Shown piece after piece: positions 54,995-64,000 of a stretch of DNA of 64,000 bases. Origin of the DNA: Glycocaulis abyssi (GTDB taxonomy: Bacteria; Pseudomonadota; Alphaproteobacteria; Caulobacterales; Maricaulaceae); contig NZ_CP163421.1 in assembly GCF_041429775.1 (NCBI RefSeq), positions 2,133,001-2,197,000 of the forward strand, read 5' to 3'. The notes beneath the pieces were generated by a model, which saw nothing but the letters and a program-made list of their open reading frames with translations, was not told the origin of the DNA and did not search any database. How positions within the stretch are numbered: position 1 is the stretch's first letter; each line of letters opens with the position of its first letter. Made by a program: the position numbers and the translations under genes.

Positions 54995-56119
54995 ATGAGC
55001 ATCACGATCCACGGACACATCGCGCCCGGCTTTGAAGCCGTCGCCGACGCCATGCGCGCCAATTTCGAGGCCGGTGACGAGATCGGCGCAGCCTTCGCCC
55101 TCTATGAGAAGGGCGAGAAGCGCGTCGATATCTGGGCGGGTCATGCCGACCGCGCGCGAACGAAGGACTGGCAAGAGGGCACCCTCATCCCGGTCTTCTC
55201 CACCGGCAAGGCGATCAGCGCGATTGTCGCGGCCTACGCTGTCGATCAGGGCTGGCTCACCTATGACACGAAGCTGGCCGATCTCTGGCCGGAGTTTGCC
55301 GCTGAAGGCAAGGAGGCGGTCAGTTTCGGCGATGCGCTCTCCCATCAGGCAGGCCTGCCGGGCTTCACTGAAGCGATGGAGCCTTCCGACTGGTTCAACC
55401 GCGAACTGATCGAGGCGCGCCTGGCTGCCATGGCGCCCATGTGGCCGCTGGGCGAAGGCAGCGGCTATCACCCCATTACCTTCGGCTTCCTGGCCGATGC
55501 CGCCATAAGACGCGCAGACCCCAGGGGCCGCACGATTGGCGGGCTATTGCGCGAAGTCATCGCCGGACCGCGCGATATCGATGTTCATATCGGCCTGCCT
55601 GAATCGTTGCATGCGCGTGCGGGCGAGCATGTCCTGCCGCCACGTCCGCCGCATCTGGGCAAGATGAATGCAGAGAAGCAGGCGGCCTTCCTCAAAGCCT
55701 GGTCCTCGCCCGGACGGCGCGGCGCAGCCGAATGGCGCTCGGCCGAGTTTCCCGCCGCCAACGCGCACGCCACCGCCAGGGGCCTCGCCGAGCTGATGGG
55801 CGTGTTCGCGACAGGCGGGCTTTTGCGCGGCGAACGCCTGTTGAGCGAAGCGGTCGTGAACGAGGCGATGGAAATCCGCGTAGCGGGTGAAGATCGCGTC
55901 CTGCCCTTCGATATCGCGTTCGGGGCGGGCGTGAACGTGAGCCGGGATTCAGGCTGGTTCGGCCCTGAGCCCCGCGCGGTCGGTCATTACGGCTTTGGCG
56001 GCTCATGCGCCTTTGCCGACCCGGTAACCGGCCTGTCCGGCGCCTATGTGATGAACCGCCAGATGGATGTGCTGGCCGGCGATCCGCGCGCAATAAGGCT
56101 TATTGAAGCGGCGTACTAG
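54995..56119 (+). CDS. serine hydrolase, class C beta-lactamase/EstB family
   Basis: 374 residues. The nucleophile motif is S-T-G-K in IPVFSTGKAISAIV (about 68-71); the Tyr motif lies in GEGSGYHPITFGFL (about 152), and VGHYGFGGSCAFAD supplies the third motif (HxG-type). No signal peptide, so cytoplasmic esterase activity is likelier than beta-lactam defence. Starts 15 bases after the kinase gene, so probably co-transcribed. Confidence 0.85.
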   Translation: MSITIHGHIAPGFEAVADAMRANFEAGDEIGAAFALYEKGEKRVDIWAGHADRARTKDWQEGTLIPVFSTGKAISAIVAAYAVDQGWLTYDTKLADLWPEFAAEGKEAVSFGDALSHQAGLPGFTEAMEPSDWFNRELIEARLAAMAPMWPLGEGSGYHPITFGFLADAAIRRADPRGRTIGGLLREVIAGPRDIDVHIGLPESLHARAGEHVLPPRPPHLGKMNAEKQAAFLKAWSSPGRRGAAEWRSAEFPAANAHATARGLAELMGVFATGGLLRGERLLSEAVVNEAMEIRVAGEDRVLPFDIAFGAGVNVSRDSGWFGPEPRAVGHYGFGGSCAFADPVTGLSGAYVMNRQMDVLAGDPRAIRLIEAAY

Positions 56120-56124
56120 CTTTT

Positions 56125-56239
56125 CTCCCCCCGCCTGCGGGGGGAGTGGTCCGAAGGACCGAGGGGGGGATTTTGAAAAGAAAAGTTTCCCCCCCCCCTC
56201 CGTCTGGCAAGCCAGACACCTCCCCCGTAAACGGGGGAG
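56125..56239. repeat. four-hairpin intergenic repeat, copy 1
   Basis: Successive hairpins: CTCCCCCC-GCCTGC-GGGGGGAG, GGTCC-GAA-GGACC, GTCTGGC-AA-GCCAGAC and CTCCCCCGT-AA-ACGGGGGAG, followed by GAAAC. A second copy is at 63853-63960. The third stem differs in sequence between copies but pairs in both. Confidence 0.9.
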
Positions 56240-56255
56240 GAAACCAAATTGCACC

Positions 56256-56846
<591 letters not shown>

Positions 56847-56856
56847 TCAGGACGGA

Positions 56857-56878
56857 ATTGACATTGAACCGTGACAAT
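56857..56878. promoter_or_regulatory. candidate MarR operator overlapping a -35 box
   Basis: ATTGACA-(8)-TGACAAT is an inverted repeat with one mismatch. Its left arm contains TTGACA, a consensus -35 hexamer, 48 bases upstream of the MarR ATG. Autoregulation through this site is plausible for the family; no good -10 was found at the standard spacing. Confidence 0.35.
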
Positions 56879-56925
56879 TGGCGTGTAGTCTACCCGAAGC
56901 TCAGTCATCGGATGAAGAGGGCATT

Positions 56926-57450
56926 ATGGGTGACAAGGCAGAATTTGACCTGGCGGCCTCGCCGGGCCAGCTCCTCCACCGCGCACAGCAATTTGCCGCC
57001 GAGCGCTTCTCTGCGGCCACGGGCGGGGTGGAAATCACCCAGCGCCAGTTCGCGGTCTTGAGCGCGCTGAAAGAGGCAGACGGCCAGACCCAGACCCAGC
57101 TGGTCCAGCGCACCGGGATTGACCGTTCCACGCTGGCAGAGCTGGTCAGCCGCATGGCCACGCGCGGCCTTGTGGCACGCGAGAAAGCCCCCGGCGATGC
57201 CAGAGCCAATGCGGTGAAACTCACCGATGAGGGCCGCGCCCTGCATCAGACCGCCGTTGATGGCGCGAAAGCCGCTGACGAGGCGATCCTGTCCGTCCTT
57301 GCCAAGAACAAGCGGGCCAATTTTGTCGATGCGCTGGTGCGCATATCGCGCGCGCTGGACCCCGATACCGGTCCCAAGGGCAAGGAGAAGGCGGCCAAGA
57401 AGGACGCCAAGGACAAAGACAAGAAGAAAAAGAAGAAAAAGAAGAAGTAG
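56926..57450 (+). CDS. MarR family regulator with poly-lysine tail
   Basis: 174 residues from ATG 56926, with GAAGAGG upstream. The winged-helix core is clear: TQRQFAVLSALKEADGQTQT, then RTGIDRSTLAELVSRMATRGLVARE and GDARANAVKLTDEGRAL. After about residue 145 comes a lysine-rich tail ending in nine consecutive lysines, encoded by AAG/AAA repeats. MarR proteins usually lack such a tail; it could add non-specific DNA affinity. Ligand unknown. Confidence 0.9.
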   Translation: MGDKAEFDLAASPGQLLHRAQQFAAERFSAATGGVEITQRQFAVLSALKEADGQTQTQLVQRTGIDRSTLAELVSRMATRGLVAREKAPGDARANAVKLTDEGRALHQTAVDGAKAADEAILSVLAKNKRANFVDALVRISRALDPDTGPKGKEKAAKKDAKDKDKKKKKKKKK

Positions 57451-57453
57451 CCC

Positions 57454-57996
57454 CTACCCGCGGAGCTCCGCCTCTCTCACCGCCGCATGCCAGACAGGCT
57501 CTAGCCTGCGCTGCCATATCTCCGGCGTGATCGCCCCGCGCCAGCGCGCGCGGATAATGCCCTCTCCATCAATGATGAAGGTTTCCGGCGCGCCTGTAAC
57601 GCCCAGCTCTAGCGCGGCGCGGCGCTCATGGTCCGCCGCCAGCGTCGTGAACGGATTACCCAGCCGCGCAAGGAAGGCGAGGCTGTTTTCCGGCCGGTCG
57701 GCATAGGTGATGCCGTGAACGGGAATGCCGCTCGCCGCCAGCTCCTCCAGCAGCGGATGCTCTATCTCGCACGGCCCGCACCAGCTCGCCCAGAAGTTCA
57801 ACAGATAAGGCCCCTCGATTGTTTCAGGATCGAAATGGGCAAAGCCTGCACCAAATTCCGTAACCGGAAGCTCCGGCAGGGCCCGGCCCGTCATCGGATC
57901 GCCCAGCGTACCTTCACGCCCGGTCAGCGCGATGGCAAACACCGCCAGCAGCAGGGCTATGGCACCGAGCGGCGCCCAGAAGACGATGCGGCTCAT
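57454..57996 (-). CDS. ccmG: thiol:disulfide oxidoreductase CcmG (DsbE)
   Basis: 180 residues from ATG 57996, which overlaps the ccmD stop (ATGA). One N-terminal anchor, then a thioredoxin fold with the active site C-x2-C in WASWCGPCEIEHP and the family's VTGAPETFIID cis-Pro loop. It keeps apocytochrome c cysteines reduced for heme ligation. Last gene of the ccm operon here; ccmE, ccmF and ccmH are not in the window. Confidence 0.95.
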   Translation of the reverse strand: MSRIVFWAPLGAIALLLAVFAIALTGREGTLGDPMTGRALPELPVTEFGAGFAHFDPETIEGPYLLNFWASWCGPCEIEHPLLEELAASGIPVHGITYADRPENSLAFLARLGNPFTTLAADHERRAALELGVTGAPETFIIDGEGIIRARWRGAITPEIWQRRLEPVWHAAVREAELRG

Positions 57997-58148
57997 GGCT
58001 GGCCGTCTCCGGCCATTTTCTGCCATTGGCGCGCCCTGGCCCGCTGACGAAAGCTGAGCCAGATCAGCAGCACAATACCGCCGACGGTAAGGCCGTAACA
58101 GCTCCAGACCCATACCGCGTGGCCGCCCATGGAGAGAAATTCCGCCAT
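57993..58148 (-). CDS. ccmD: heme exporter protein CcmD
   Basis: 51 residues from ATG 58148, sharing one base with the ccmC stop. The single membrane helix (VWSCYGLTVGGIVLLIWLSF) preceded by MGGHAVWV and followed by a basic tail RQRARARQW is typical of CcmD. It helps release holoCcmE from the CcmABC complex. Confidence 0.88.
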   Translation of the reverse strand: MAEFLSMGGHAVWVWSCYGLTVGGIVLLIWLSFRQRARARQWQKMAGDGQP

Positions 58149-58879
58149 CACGCGCTCTCCCCTTCGATCTTCCGCCTTGCGCGTGCCTCGGCGCGCCGGG
58201 CAAGGCTCATATTGCGCACATTCATCAAGACGAGCGCGGTCATCAGCGCGGTAAACGCCAGCGCCATCACCAATAGCGGCCAGAGCTGGCTCATATGGAT
58301 GGTCGGGCCATCGAGCCGGATCACGCTTGCCGGCTGATGCAGCGTATTCCACCAGTCCACGGAGAATTTGATGACCGGCAGGTTGATCAGCCCCGCCATG
58401 GCAAGGATCGCGCCTGCGCGCGCGGCAAGGCGCTCATCCTCTATCGCGGCGCGCAGCGCCATGTATCCAAGATACAGCAAGAACAGGACCAGCATGGAGG
58501 TAAGGCGTGCATCCCACTCCCACCACGTCCCCCACATGGGCCGGCCCCAGAGCGATCCGGTCGCCAGCGTCAGGAAGGCAAACACGGCCCCGATGGGCGC
58601 CAGTGCCTGCGCGGCGAGATCAGCGATATTGTGGCGCCAGATGAAGTAGACAAAGCTTGCCCCGCCAAGGCCCGCATAGGCCGCCATGGAGAGCCAGGCT
58701 GACGGTACGTGCACATACATGATGCGCACCGTGTCGCCCTGCTGATAGTCCGGCGGCGAGAAGATCAGCGCCCAGGGCAAGCCGATGGCAAAGAGGATCG
58801 CTGCACCCCAGCCGAACCACGGCACAAGCCGCGCCGCAAGACGCTCAAAACGCTCCGGATTGGCAAAGGCGCTCCACAT
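58148..58879 (-). CDS. ccmC: heme transporter permease CcmC
   Basis: 243 residues with six membrane helices. The tryptophan-rich heme-handling motif WGTWWEWDARLTS lies near residue 119-131. Periplasmic histidines flank it in the family. It loads heme onto CcmE. Starts 67 bases after the end of the inserted SieB-like gene that separates it from ccmB. Confidence 0.95.
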   Translation of the reverse strand: MWSAFANPERFERLAARLVPWFGWGAAILFAIGLPWALIFSPPDYQQGDTVRIMYVHVPSAWLSMAAYAGLGGASFVYFIWRHNIADLAAQALAPIGAVFAFLTLATGSLWGRPMWGTWWEWDARLTSMLVLFLLYLGYMALRAAIEDERLAARAGAILAMAGLINLPVIKFSVDWWNTLHQPASVIRLDGPTIHMSQLWPLLVMALAFTALMTALVLMNVRNMSLARRAEARARRKIEGESA

Positions 58880-58946
58880 CTCGCTTCACCTAGACTTTGA
58901 GCCGTTATTCCGCAAGCGGACGCAGCGCCGCAGGGAGGCTTTTGGG

Positions 58947-59546
58947 TTACCCGTCGAGGTTTTCGCGTTTTGCCGAGATTTCGTACAACTTCAACCCATC
59001 ATGATGGTCTGGCGCCCAACGCATTCCGATTACCTCGGGCCTCTCAGAAATAACCGACCACGCCGCAGCGGAAACAAAATAGGTTGCCCGATATCCTTCA
59101 TTATATTGCACGCAAACACCCTTTTTCTCTAGGCGTCTAAACAAATATAGAAGTCTAGGTGAAGGAGCGCCAATTATGTGAGAGTCACGGCCACGCAACT
59201 TTCCGATCAAGAACAATTTCTCATCACGCGGCAATTTTCTTAGTGTATCCGAAATTATTCTTGGTCTGATATTCTGAACAAGTATCGCAGCACCCTTCTT
59301 GTATAACTGCTTTGTACATTCGGCGACAAACAAAATTACGCTAAACGCCGTAACACCAATTGGTGCGCCTAGCAGGAGCGCACTGACGAACATTGGTATG
59401 AGCCAGCCCCCGTCGGTTAGGCGAGAAACTTCCTCGTTTACCCAACTAAAATAAATCAAAGCCACGCAAGAAGCACCCGCACCTGCCATCGCTGCGAGCG
59501 GCCGCTTCGTGATATTAAAAAGCGAACTTAAGAATTGAAGGTCCAT
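58947..59546 (-). CDS. SieB-like superinfection-exclusion family protein (tentative), inserted in the ccm operon
   Basis: 199 residues from ATG 59546 (GAGGA just upstream); an ATG at 59579 is an alternative. AT-rich and unlike ccmB/ccmC in composition. Two membrane segments (about 19-36 and 48-76) are followed by a soluble domain: LRKLPRDEKLFLIGKLRGRD, then LYLFRRLEKKGVCVQY, which looks like a winged helix. This layout resembles the SieB family that aborts superinfecting phage development in Salmonella phage P22. The resemblance is by eye only. The core genes on both sides are intact. Confidence 0.5.
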   Translation of the reverse strand: MDLQFLSSLFNITKRPLAAMAGAGASCVALIYFSWVNEEVSRLTDGGWLIPMFVSALLLGAPIGVTAFSVILFVAECTKQLYKKGAAILVQNIRPRIISDTLRKLPRDEKLFLIGKLRGRDSHIIGAPSPRLLYLFRRLEKKGVCVQYNEGYRATYFVSAAAWSVISERPEVIGMRWAPDHHDGLKLYEISAKRENLDG

Positions 59547-59624
59547 TTGATCCTCGATGCGCCCCACGCGTGGCAACACTAGGTGTTACTATCTCGAGTC
59601 TCGCTGTGATGACACCTTCAGCCA

Positions 59625-60293
59625 CTACTCCAGCCGCCCTCTCAAGGCCGCCGCCATACCGAAAGGTGCCAGCGCCAGCGCGGCCAGCGAAAATGCGCCT
59701 GCCAGCATCAGGTTCGCGCCCGCAAGGCCCGTCCCCTCCAGCGCGGTGCGGCCTGCACCGGCTACAAAGACCAGCAAGGGCACCTGCAGCGGCGCGGCGA
59801 TGAGCGCGATGAGAAGCCCGGAGCGCTTCACACCCGCAGCCAGCGCGCCGGCAAAGCCGGACACCAGCGCGAGGCCCGGCAGGGCCAGCACAAGACCGAT
59901 ACTGAGCGCCGCCGCGCTTGGCCCGTCCATGCCATAGGCCATGGCCGCGACGAACCCGATCAGGGGCGCAGGCCAGAGCACGGCGCTGACATAGGCGGCC
60001 GCCTTGATTGCCGAGAGGGCGGTCAGCGAGACCGGAGAGAGCGCGTAAAGCTCCAGCGTGCCATCGGAGAGATCATCACCAAACAGGCGCTCTGCGCCTT
60101 GCAGGCTCGCGAGCAAGGCCGCAAAGGCGATGACGCCCGGCGCCGCCGCGCGCAAAATCTCCGCATCCGGACCTATGGCCAGCGGGACAAGCGCCAGCGC
60201 GGCCAGCATGAAGGCGGCAGGCCCGGCCGCTCCGCCCCCGCCCGCAGCGGCCAGACGCCATTCGCGCACGAAGACAGCCAGCAGCGCGCTCAT
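59625..60293 (-). CDS. ccmB: heme exporter permease CcmB
   Basis: 222 residues with six membrane helices. The family motifs ERLFGDDLSDGTLELYALSP and the later PLQVPLLVFVAGAGR are present. Forms the CcmAB ABC transporter with the upstream gene, which overlaps it by four bases. Its normal downstream neighbour ccmC is displaced by about 750 bases. Confidence 0.94.
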   Translation of the reverse strand: MSALLAVFVREWRLAAAGGGGAAGPAAFMLAALALVPLAIGPDAEILRAAAPGVIAFAALLASLQGAERLFGDDLSDGTLELYALSPVSLTALSAIKAAAYVSAVLWPAPLIGFVAAMAYGMDGPSAAALSIGLVLALPGLALVSGFAGALAAGVKRSGLLIALIAAPLQVPLLVFVAGAGRTALEGTGLAGANLMLAGAFSLAALALAPFGMAAALRGRLE

Positions 60294-60883
60294 GCCCTCA
60301 TCTCCAGCATGCGCACATCGCTCCAGCCAAGATCAGCATGCGTGGCGGCGATGACCATGCCGCCCCTGGCCCGGAAATCGGCCACCAAAGCAGCGAGCAG
60401 CGCCTTGCCGTCACCATCCAGCGGTGCCGCCGGTTCATCCATCAGCCAGAGCCGGGCCTCGGTATTGAGCGTCAACCGCGCAATGGCAAGACGGCGCTTC
60501 TGCCCGGCGGAAAGCTGGCCGCAGGCGCGAAAGACCAGTTTTGATAGCCCCATCGCAGCAAGCGCGGCCCTGCCATCGCCAGCCCCGTGCAGGCGGGCGG
60601 CAAAGCTTATGGCCTCGCTCACCGTCTCGGCAGGTTTGAGCGCATCGCCATGACCAAGATACGCAAGAGGCAGGGCAGTGATCGTGCCGGCATCAGGCCG
60701 GACAAGGCCCGCAATCGCGCGCAATAGCGTTGTCTTGCCGGTGCCATTGGGTCCGGTCAGCACCAGCGCTTCGCCGGGTGCGAGCGTGAAGGAGAGATCA
60801 CGCACCAGCGCGCGCCCGCCCCGCGAAAGGGTGAGGCTCTGGACGCCAAGACTGGCGGCGATGTCAGGGGCGGCGACGCTCAT
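60290..60883 (-). CDS. ccmA: cytochrome c biogenesis ATP-binding protein CcmA
   Basis: 197 residues from ATG 60883; a longer in-frame start upstream is rejected for lack of conservation. Walker A GPNGTGKTTLLRAIAG, signature LSAGQKRRLAIARL, Walker B LWLMDEPAAPLD. It energises release of heme-loaded CcmE. First gene of the operon and divergent from acnA, so the promoter lies in 60884-61142. Confidence 0.95.
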   Translation of the reverse strand: MSVAAPDIAASLGVQSLTLSRGGRALVRDLSFTLAPGEALVLTGPNGTGKTTLLRAIAGLVRPDAGTITALPLAYLGHGDALKPAETVSEAISFAARLHGAGDGRAALAAMGLSKLVFRACGQLSAGQKRRLAIARLTLNTEARLWLMDEPAAPLDGDGKALLAALVADFRARGGMVIAATHADLGWSDVRMLEMRA

Positions 60884-61142
60884 CGTTAAGCCCCTAGCGC
60901 AATATGTGCGCGCACGGAATGGGGCAATATCGACCACAGGAGGATCAAATAGCGCCTTGATGCATTGCAGCGCAGGGGAAGCAGGGCTAAAAGGCGCGCC
61001 AAGGACGGCTTTCGCGCCGGATTTGCTCATCGACATGCGCAACCCGCCGGAAACCGTCTCCTCTTAAGCCTGACGAGCCGGATCGCGGGATATCCCTCTC
61101 CCCGCACCATCGGCAGGGCAGACCCGCGATTAAGGATGTGAC

Positions 61143-63821
61143 ATGGCTTCTCTGGACAGCTTCAAATGCCGCCGCGAAATGATCGTAGACGGCAAATCCT
61201 ACCAGTATTTCGACCTGAAAGAGGCGGAGAAGAACGGCCTTACCGGCGCGTCGAAACTGCCCTACACGCTCAAAGTCCTGCTGGAGAACCTGCTGCGCTT
61301 TGAAGACGGCTCAACGGTGACAAAAGCCGATATCGAGGCTGTCGCCGAATGGGTGAAGACGGGCAAGTCCTCCCACGAAATCCAGTACCGCCCGGCGCGC
61401 GTGCTGATGCAGGACTTTACCGGCGTTCCGGCGGTTGTGGACCTGGCTGCCATGCGCGACGCCACGAAAGCGCTGGGTGGTGATCCGAAAAGCGTCAACC
61501 CGCTGGTGCCGGTTGATCTGGTCATTGACCACTCGGTCATGGTCGATGTGTTCGGCACCGCCGACAGCTTCAAGCGCAATGTGGAGCGCGAGTACGAGCG
61601 CAATGGCGAGCGCTACAAATTCCTCAAATGGGGCGCGAGCGCGTTCGACAATTTCCGCGTCGTCCCGCCCGGCACCGGCATCTGCCACCAGGTGAACCTC
61701 GAATACCTCGCCCAGACCGTCTGGACGAAGGATGAGGACGGCGTCACCTACGCCTTCCCGGACACGCTGGTCGGTACCGACAGCCACACCACCATGGTCA
61801 ACGGCATGGCGGTTCTCGGCTGGGGCGTCGGCGGTATCGAGGCAGAAGCGGCCATGCTCGGCCAGCCGGTCTCCATGCTGATCCCCGAAGTCATCGGCTT
61901 TAAACTGACCGGCAAGCTGCCTGAAGGCGCGACCGCCACCGATCTGGTGCTGACTGTCGTGCAGATGCTGCGCAAGAAGGGTGTGGTCGGCAAATTCGTG
62001 GAATTCTACGGCGCGGGCCTTGATAGCCTGTCTCTGGAAGACGCGGCCACCATCGCCAACATGGCCCCGGAATACGGCGCGACCTGCGGCTTCTTCCCCG
62101 TCGACAACGAGACCCTCGCCTACCTCGCCTCCACGGGCCGCGACGCCTCGCGCGTCAAGCTGGTCAAGGAATACTCGCGTGCTCAGGGCATGTTCCGCCC
62201 GGAACGCACTGACGAGCCGGTCTATACCGACACGCTCCACCTTGATCTGGCTTCCGTCGAGCCGTCGCTGGCCGGACCTAAGCGCCCGCAGGACCGTGTA
62301 GCCCTGAAAGACGCCGCCGACGAGTTCGCGCAAGTGCTCGACAGCGAATTCAAGAAGCTTGAAGACGGCGCCCGTCAGGTGCGCGTCGAGGGCGAGCAAT
62401 ACTCGGTCGGGCATGGCAGCGTGGTGATCGCTGCCATTACCTCGTGCACCAACACCTCCAACCCGTCCGTCATGCTGGGCGCGGGGCTCGTTGCCCGCAA
62501 CGCGGTCAAGCGCGGGCTGAAAGTCCAGCCCTGGGTGAAAACCTCGCTGGCGCCGGGTTCACAGGTTGTCACCGACTATCTGTTGCGCGCCGGTCTGCAG
62601 GATGATCTCGATGCGCTCGGCTTCAATCTCGTGGGCTATGGCTGCACGACCTGTATTGGCAATTCCGGGCCGCTTCCTGAAAAGATCTCCAAGGCGATGG
62701 CCGAGGGTGATCTGGTGGCCTGCTCGGTCCTGTCGGGCAATCGCAACTTCGAAGGCCGGGTCAATCCGGATGTGCGCGCCAACTATCTGGCGAGCCCGCC
62801 TCTGGTCGTCGCCTACGCGCTCGCCGGGACGATGAATATCAACCTCACCGAAGACCCGATCGGCTATGACGACAATAACGAGCCGGTCTATCTGAAAGAC
62901 ATCTGGCCGACGTCCGCCGAGATCGCCGAAGTGGTCCGCTCGGCCGTCACGCCGGACATGTTCGCCACCCGCTATGCCGACGTCTTCAAGGGCGATGAGT
63001 ACTGGCAGGGCATTGAGAGCGGTTCGGGCCTCACTTACGACTGGCCGGATTCCACCTATGTCGCCAACCCGCCCTTCTTTGAAGGCATGACGACGGATGT
63101 CACCCCGCCGTCAGACGTGAAGGATGCGCGCATCCTTGGCCTCTTTGGCGACAGCATCACCACCGACCACATCTCGCCGGCAGGCTCCATCAAGGCGGCA
63201 AGCCCGGCAGGCAAATGGCTGCAGACCAATGGCGTGGAGCCGCTGGAGTTCAACTCCTACGGCGCGCGCCGGGGCCACCATGACGTGATGATGCGCGGCA
63301 CATTTGCCAATATCCGCATCAAGAACCAGATGGTGCCGGGCGTTGAAGGCGGCGTGACCATCCACCACCCGTCGGGCGAGCAGATGGCGATCTATGATGC
63401 GGCGATGAAATACGCCGAGGAAGGCCGTCCGCTGGTCGTCTTTGGCGGCAAGGAATACGGCACCGGCTCCTCACGGGACTGGGCAGCCAAAGGCACGCGG
63501 CTTCTGGGCGTGCGCGCCGTCATCACCGAGAGCTTTGAGCGCATCCACCGCTCCAACCTTATCGGCATGGGCGTGCTGCCGCTGGTCTTCAAGGACGGGC
63601 AGAGCTGGTCTTCGCTGGGCCTGAAAGGCGATGAGACGGTAACGCTCGACGGTGTGTCGGCCATCACCCCGCGCGCCGATGTGAAGGCCGTCATCACCGC
63701 GTCTGACGGCACCTCCAGGACGGTGACGCTGCGCGCCGCCATCGATACCGAGAACGAGCTCGACTACTTCAAAAACGGCGGCATTCTCCACTACGTCCTG
63801 CGCCAGCGCGCAGCGGCGTAG
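61143..63821 (+). CDS. acnA: aconitate hydratase A
   Basis: 892 residues, the normal AcnA/IRP length. Cluster-ligand cysteines lie in [17 protein letters not shown] and [14 protein letters not shown]. The swivel domain has the active-site [18 protein letters not shown]. The N-terminus [13 protein letters not shown] is family-like. It interconverts citrate and isocitrate through a 4Fe-4S cluster. It stands alone rather than with the suc genes; a repeat element follows its stop. Confidence 0.98.
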   Translation: MASLDSFKCRREMIVDGKSYQYFDLKEAEKNGLTGASKLPYTLKVLLENLLRFEDGSTVTKADIEAVAEWVKTGKSSHEIQYRPARVLMQDFTGVPAVVDLAAMRDATKALGGDPKSVNPLVPVDLVIDHSVMVDVFGTADSFKRNVEREYERNGERYKFLKWGASAFDNFRVVPPGTGICHQVNLEYLAQTVWTKDEDGVTYAFPDTLVGTDSHTTMVNGMAVLGWGVGGIEAEAAMLGQPVSMLIPEVIGFKLTGKLPEGATATDLVLTVVQMLRKKGVVGKFVEFYGAGLDSLSLEDAATIANMAPEYGATCGFFPVDNETLAYLASTGRDASRVKLVKEYSRAQGMFRPERTDEPVYTDTLHLDLASVEPSLAGPKRPQDRVALKDAADEFAQVLDSEFKKLEDGARQVRVEGEQYSVGHGSVVIAAITSCTNTSNPSVMLGAGLVARNAVKRGLKVQPWVKTSLAPGSQVVTDYLLRAGLQDDLDALGFNLVGYGCTTCIGNSGPLPEKISKAMAEGDLVACSVLSGNRNFEGRVNPDVRANYLASPPLVVAYALAGTMNINLTEDPIGYDDNNEPVYLKDIWPTSAEIAEVVRSAVTPDMFATRYADVFKGDEYWQGIESGSGLTYDWPDSTYVANPPFFEGMTTDVTPPSDVKDARILGLFGDSITTDHISPAGSIKAASPAGKWLQTNGVEPLEFNSYGARRGHHDVMMRGTFANIRIKNQMVPGVEGGVTIHHPSGEQMAIYDAAMKYAEEGRPLVVFGGKEYGTGSSRDWAAKGTRLLGVRAVITESFERIHRSNLIGMGVLPLVFKDGQSWSSLGLKGDETVTLDGVSAITPRADVKAVITASDGTSRTVTLRAAIDTENELDYFKNGGILHYVLRQRAAA

Positions 63822-63852
63822 GGACCTTCCGCTCTCAGCATTGTCATGGTGT

Positions 63853-63960
63853 CTCCCCCCGTTCACGGGGGGAGTGGTCCGGAGGACCGAGGGGGGATAT
63901 TCGAAACAAGCTCCCCCCCCTCCGTCAGCTACGCTGACACCTCCCCCGTAAACGGGGGAG
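63853..63960. repeat. four-hairpin intergenic repeat, copy 2
   Basis: Same order of hairpins as at 56125: CTCCCCCC-GTTCAC-GGGGGGAG, GGTCC-GGA-GGACC, GTCAGC-TAC-GCTGAC and CTCCCCCGT-AA-ACGGGGGAG, then GAAAC. It lies 31 bases past the acnA stop. Confidence 0.9.
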
Positions 63961-64000
63961 GAAACCTGACAGCCGCACCAAACACCAAAAAAAACCCCGG

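Overview
The window is GC-rich DNA from an alphaproteobacterium. The gene content fits the Maricaulales/Hyphomonadaceae/Caulobacterales area: a RegB/RegA (PrrBA/ActSR) redox pair with a SCO protein, an ECF sigma/ChrR pair, mmcB behind a GTTC-N7-GTTC type SOS box, FYDLN-acid, DUF1150 and IalB proteins, an HNE_0200-type cytochrome, and a trpB-trpA-accD-folC block. The lineage is inferred from gene content; no rRNA gene is present.

Layout. 1-4650: the 5' part of a LytTR-type membrane regulator, small membrane/secreted proteins (DUF2141, DUF2306, DoxX-like), a CPBP protease and an MFS transporter. 4771-17488: TCA-cycle block sucC, [insert], sucD, [BLUF photoreceptor plus a degenerate GGDEF/EAL-like protein on the minus strand], sucA, sucB, lpd; aconitase lies at the far right end (61143-63821). 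17528-20734: GNAT, sirtuin, an AT-rich two-gene insert, a zincin and SOS-controlled mmcB. 20814-28998: DUF3857/transglutaminase protein, RegA/RegB, SCO, PHB depolymerase, IalB, ECF sigma and ChrR. 29002-34925: hairpin array, ubiH-type hydroxylase, DUF1150, LVIVD and DUF305 proteins, a Tat-exported SDR and tRNA-Ala(GGC). 35044-45807: FYDLN protein, aroA, trpB, [insert], trpA, accD, folC, DUF2061, SNase, SDHAF4-like and htpX. 45983-56119: EF-hand protein, lipoproteins, diheme cytochrome/beta-helix pair, class A PBP, pyridoxal kinase and a serine hydrolase. 56256-61042: NUDIX, MarR and the cytochrome c maturation operon ccmA-ccmB-[insert]-ccmC-ccmD-ccmG on the minus strand.

Most striking pattern: AT-rich, atypical genes sit inside gene pairs that are normally adjacent: between sucC and sucD (unknown protein plus a PIN-type toxin-antitoxin), between trpB and trpA (small unknown proteins plus an orphan BrnA-like antitoxin), and between ccmB and ccmC (a SieB-like membrane protein). 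A fourth such cassette follows the sirtuin gene. This looks like repeated landing of small accessory or defence modules within housekeeping operons without disrupting any core reading frame.

Working together, the core genes cover central carbon oxidation (aconitase, the 2-oxoglutarate dehydrogenase complex, succinyl-CoA ligase, the SDH assembly factor), respiration and its redox control (RegBA, SCO, Ccm, ubiquinone hydroxylase), amino-acid, folate and fatty-acid precursor synthesis (aroA, trpBA, folC, accD) and envelope functions. All functions are read from sequence motifs by eye; no database search was run.
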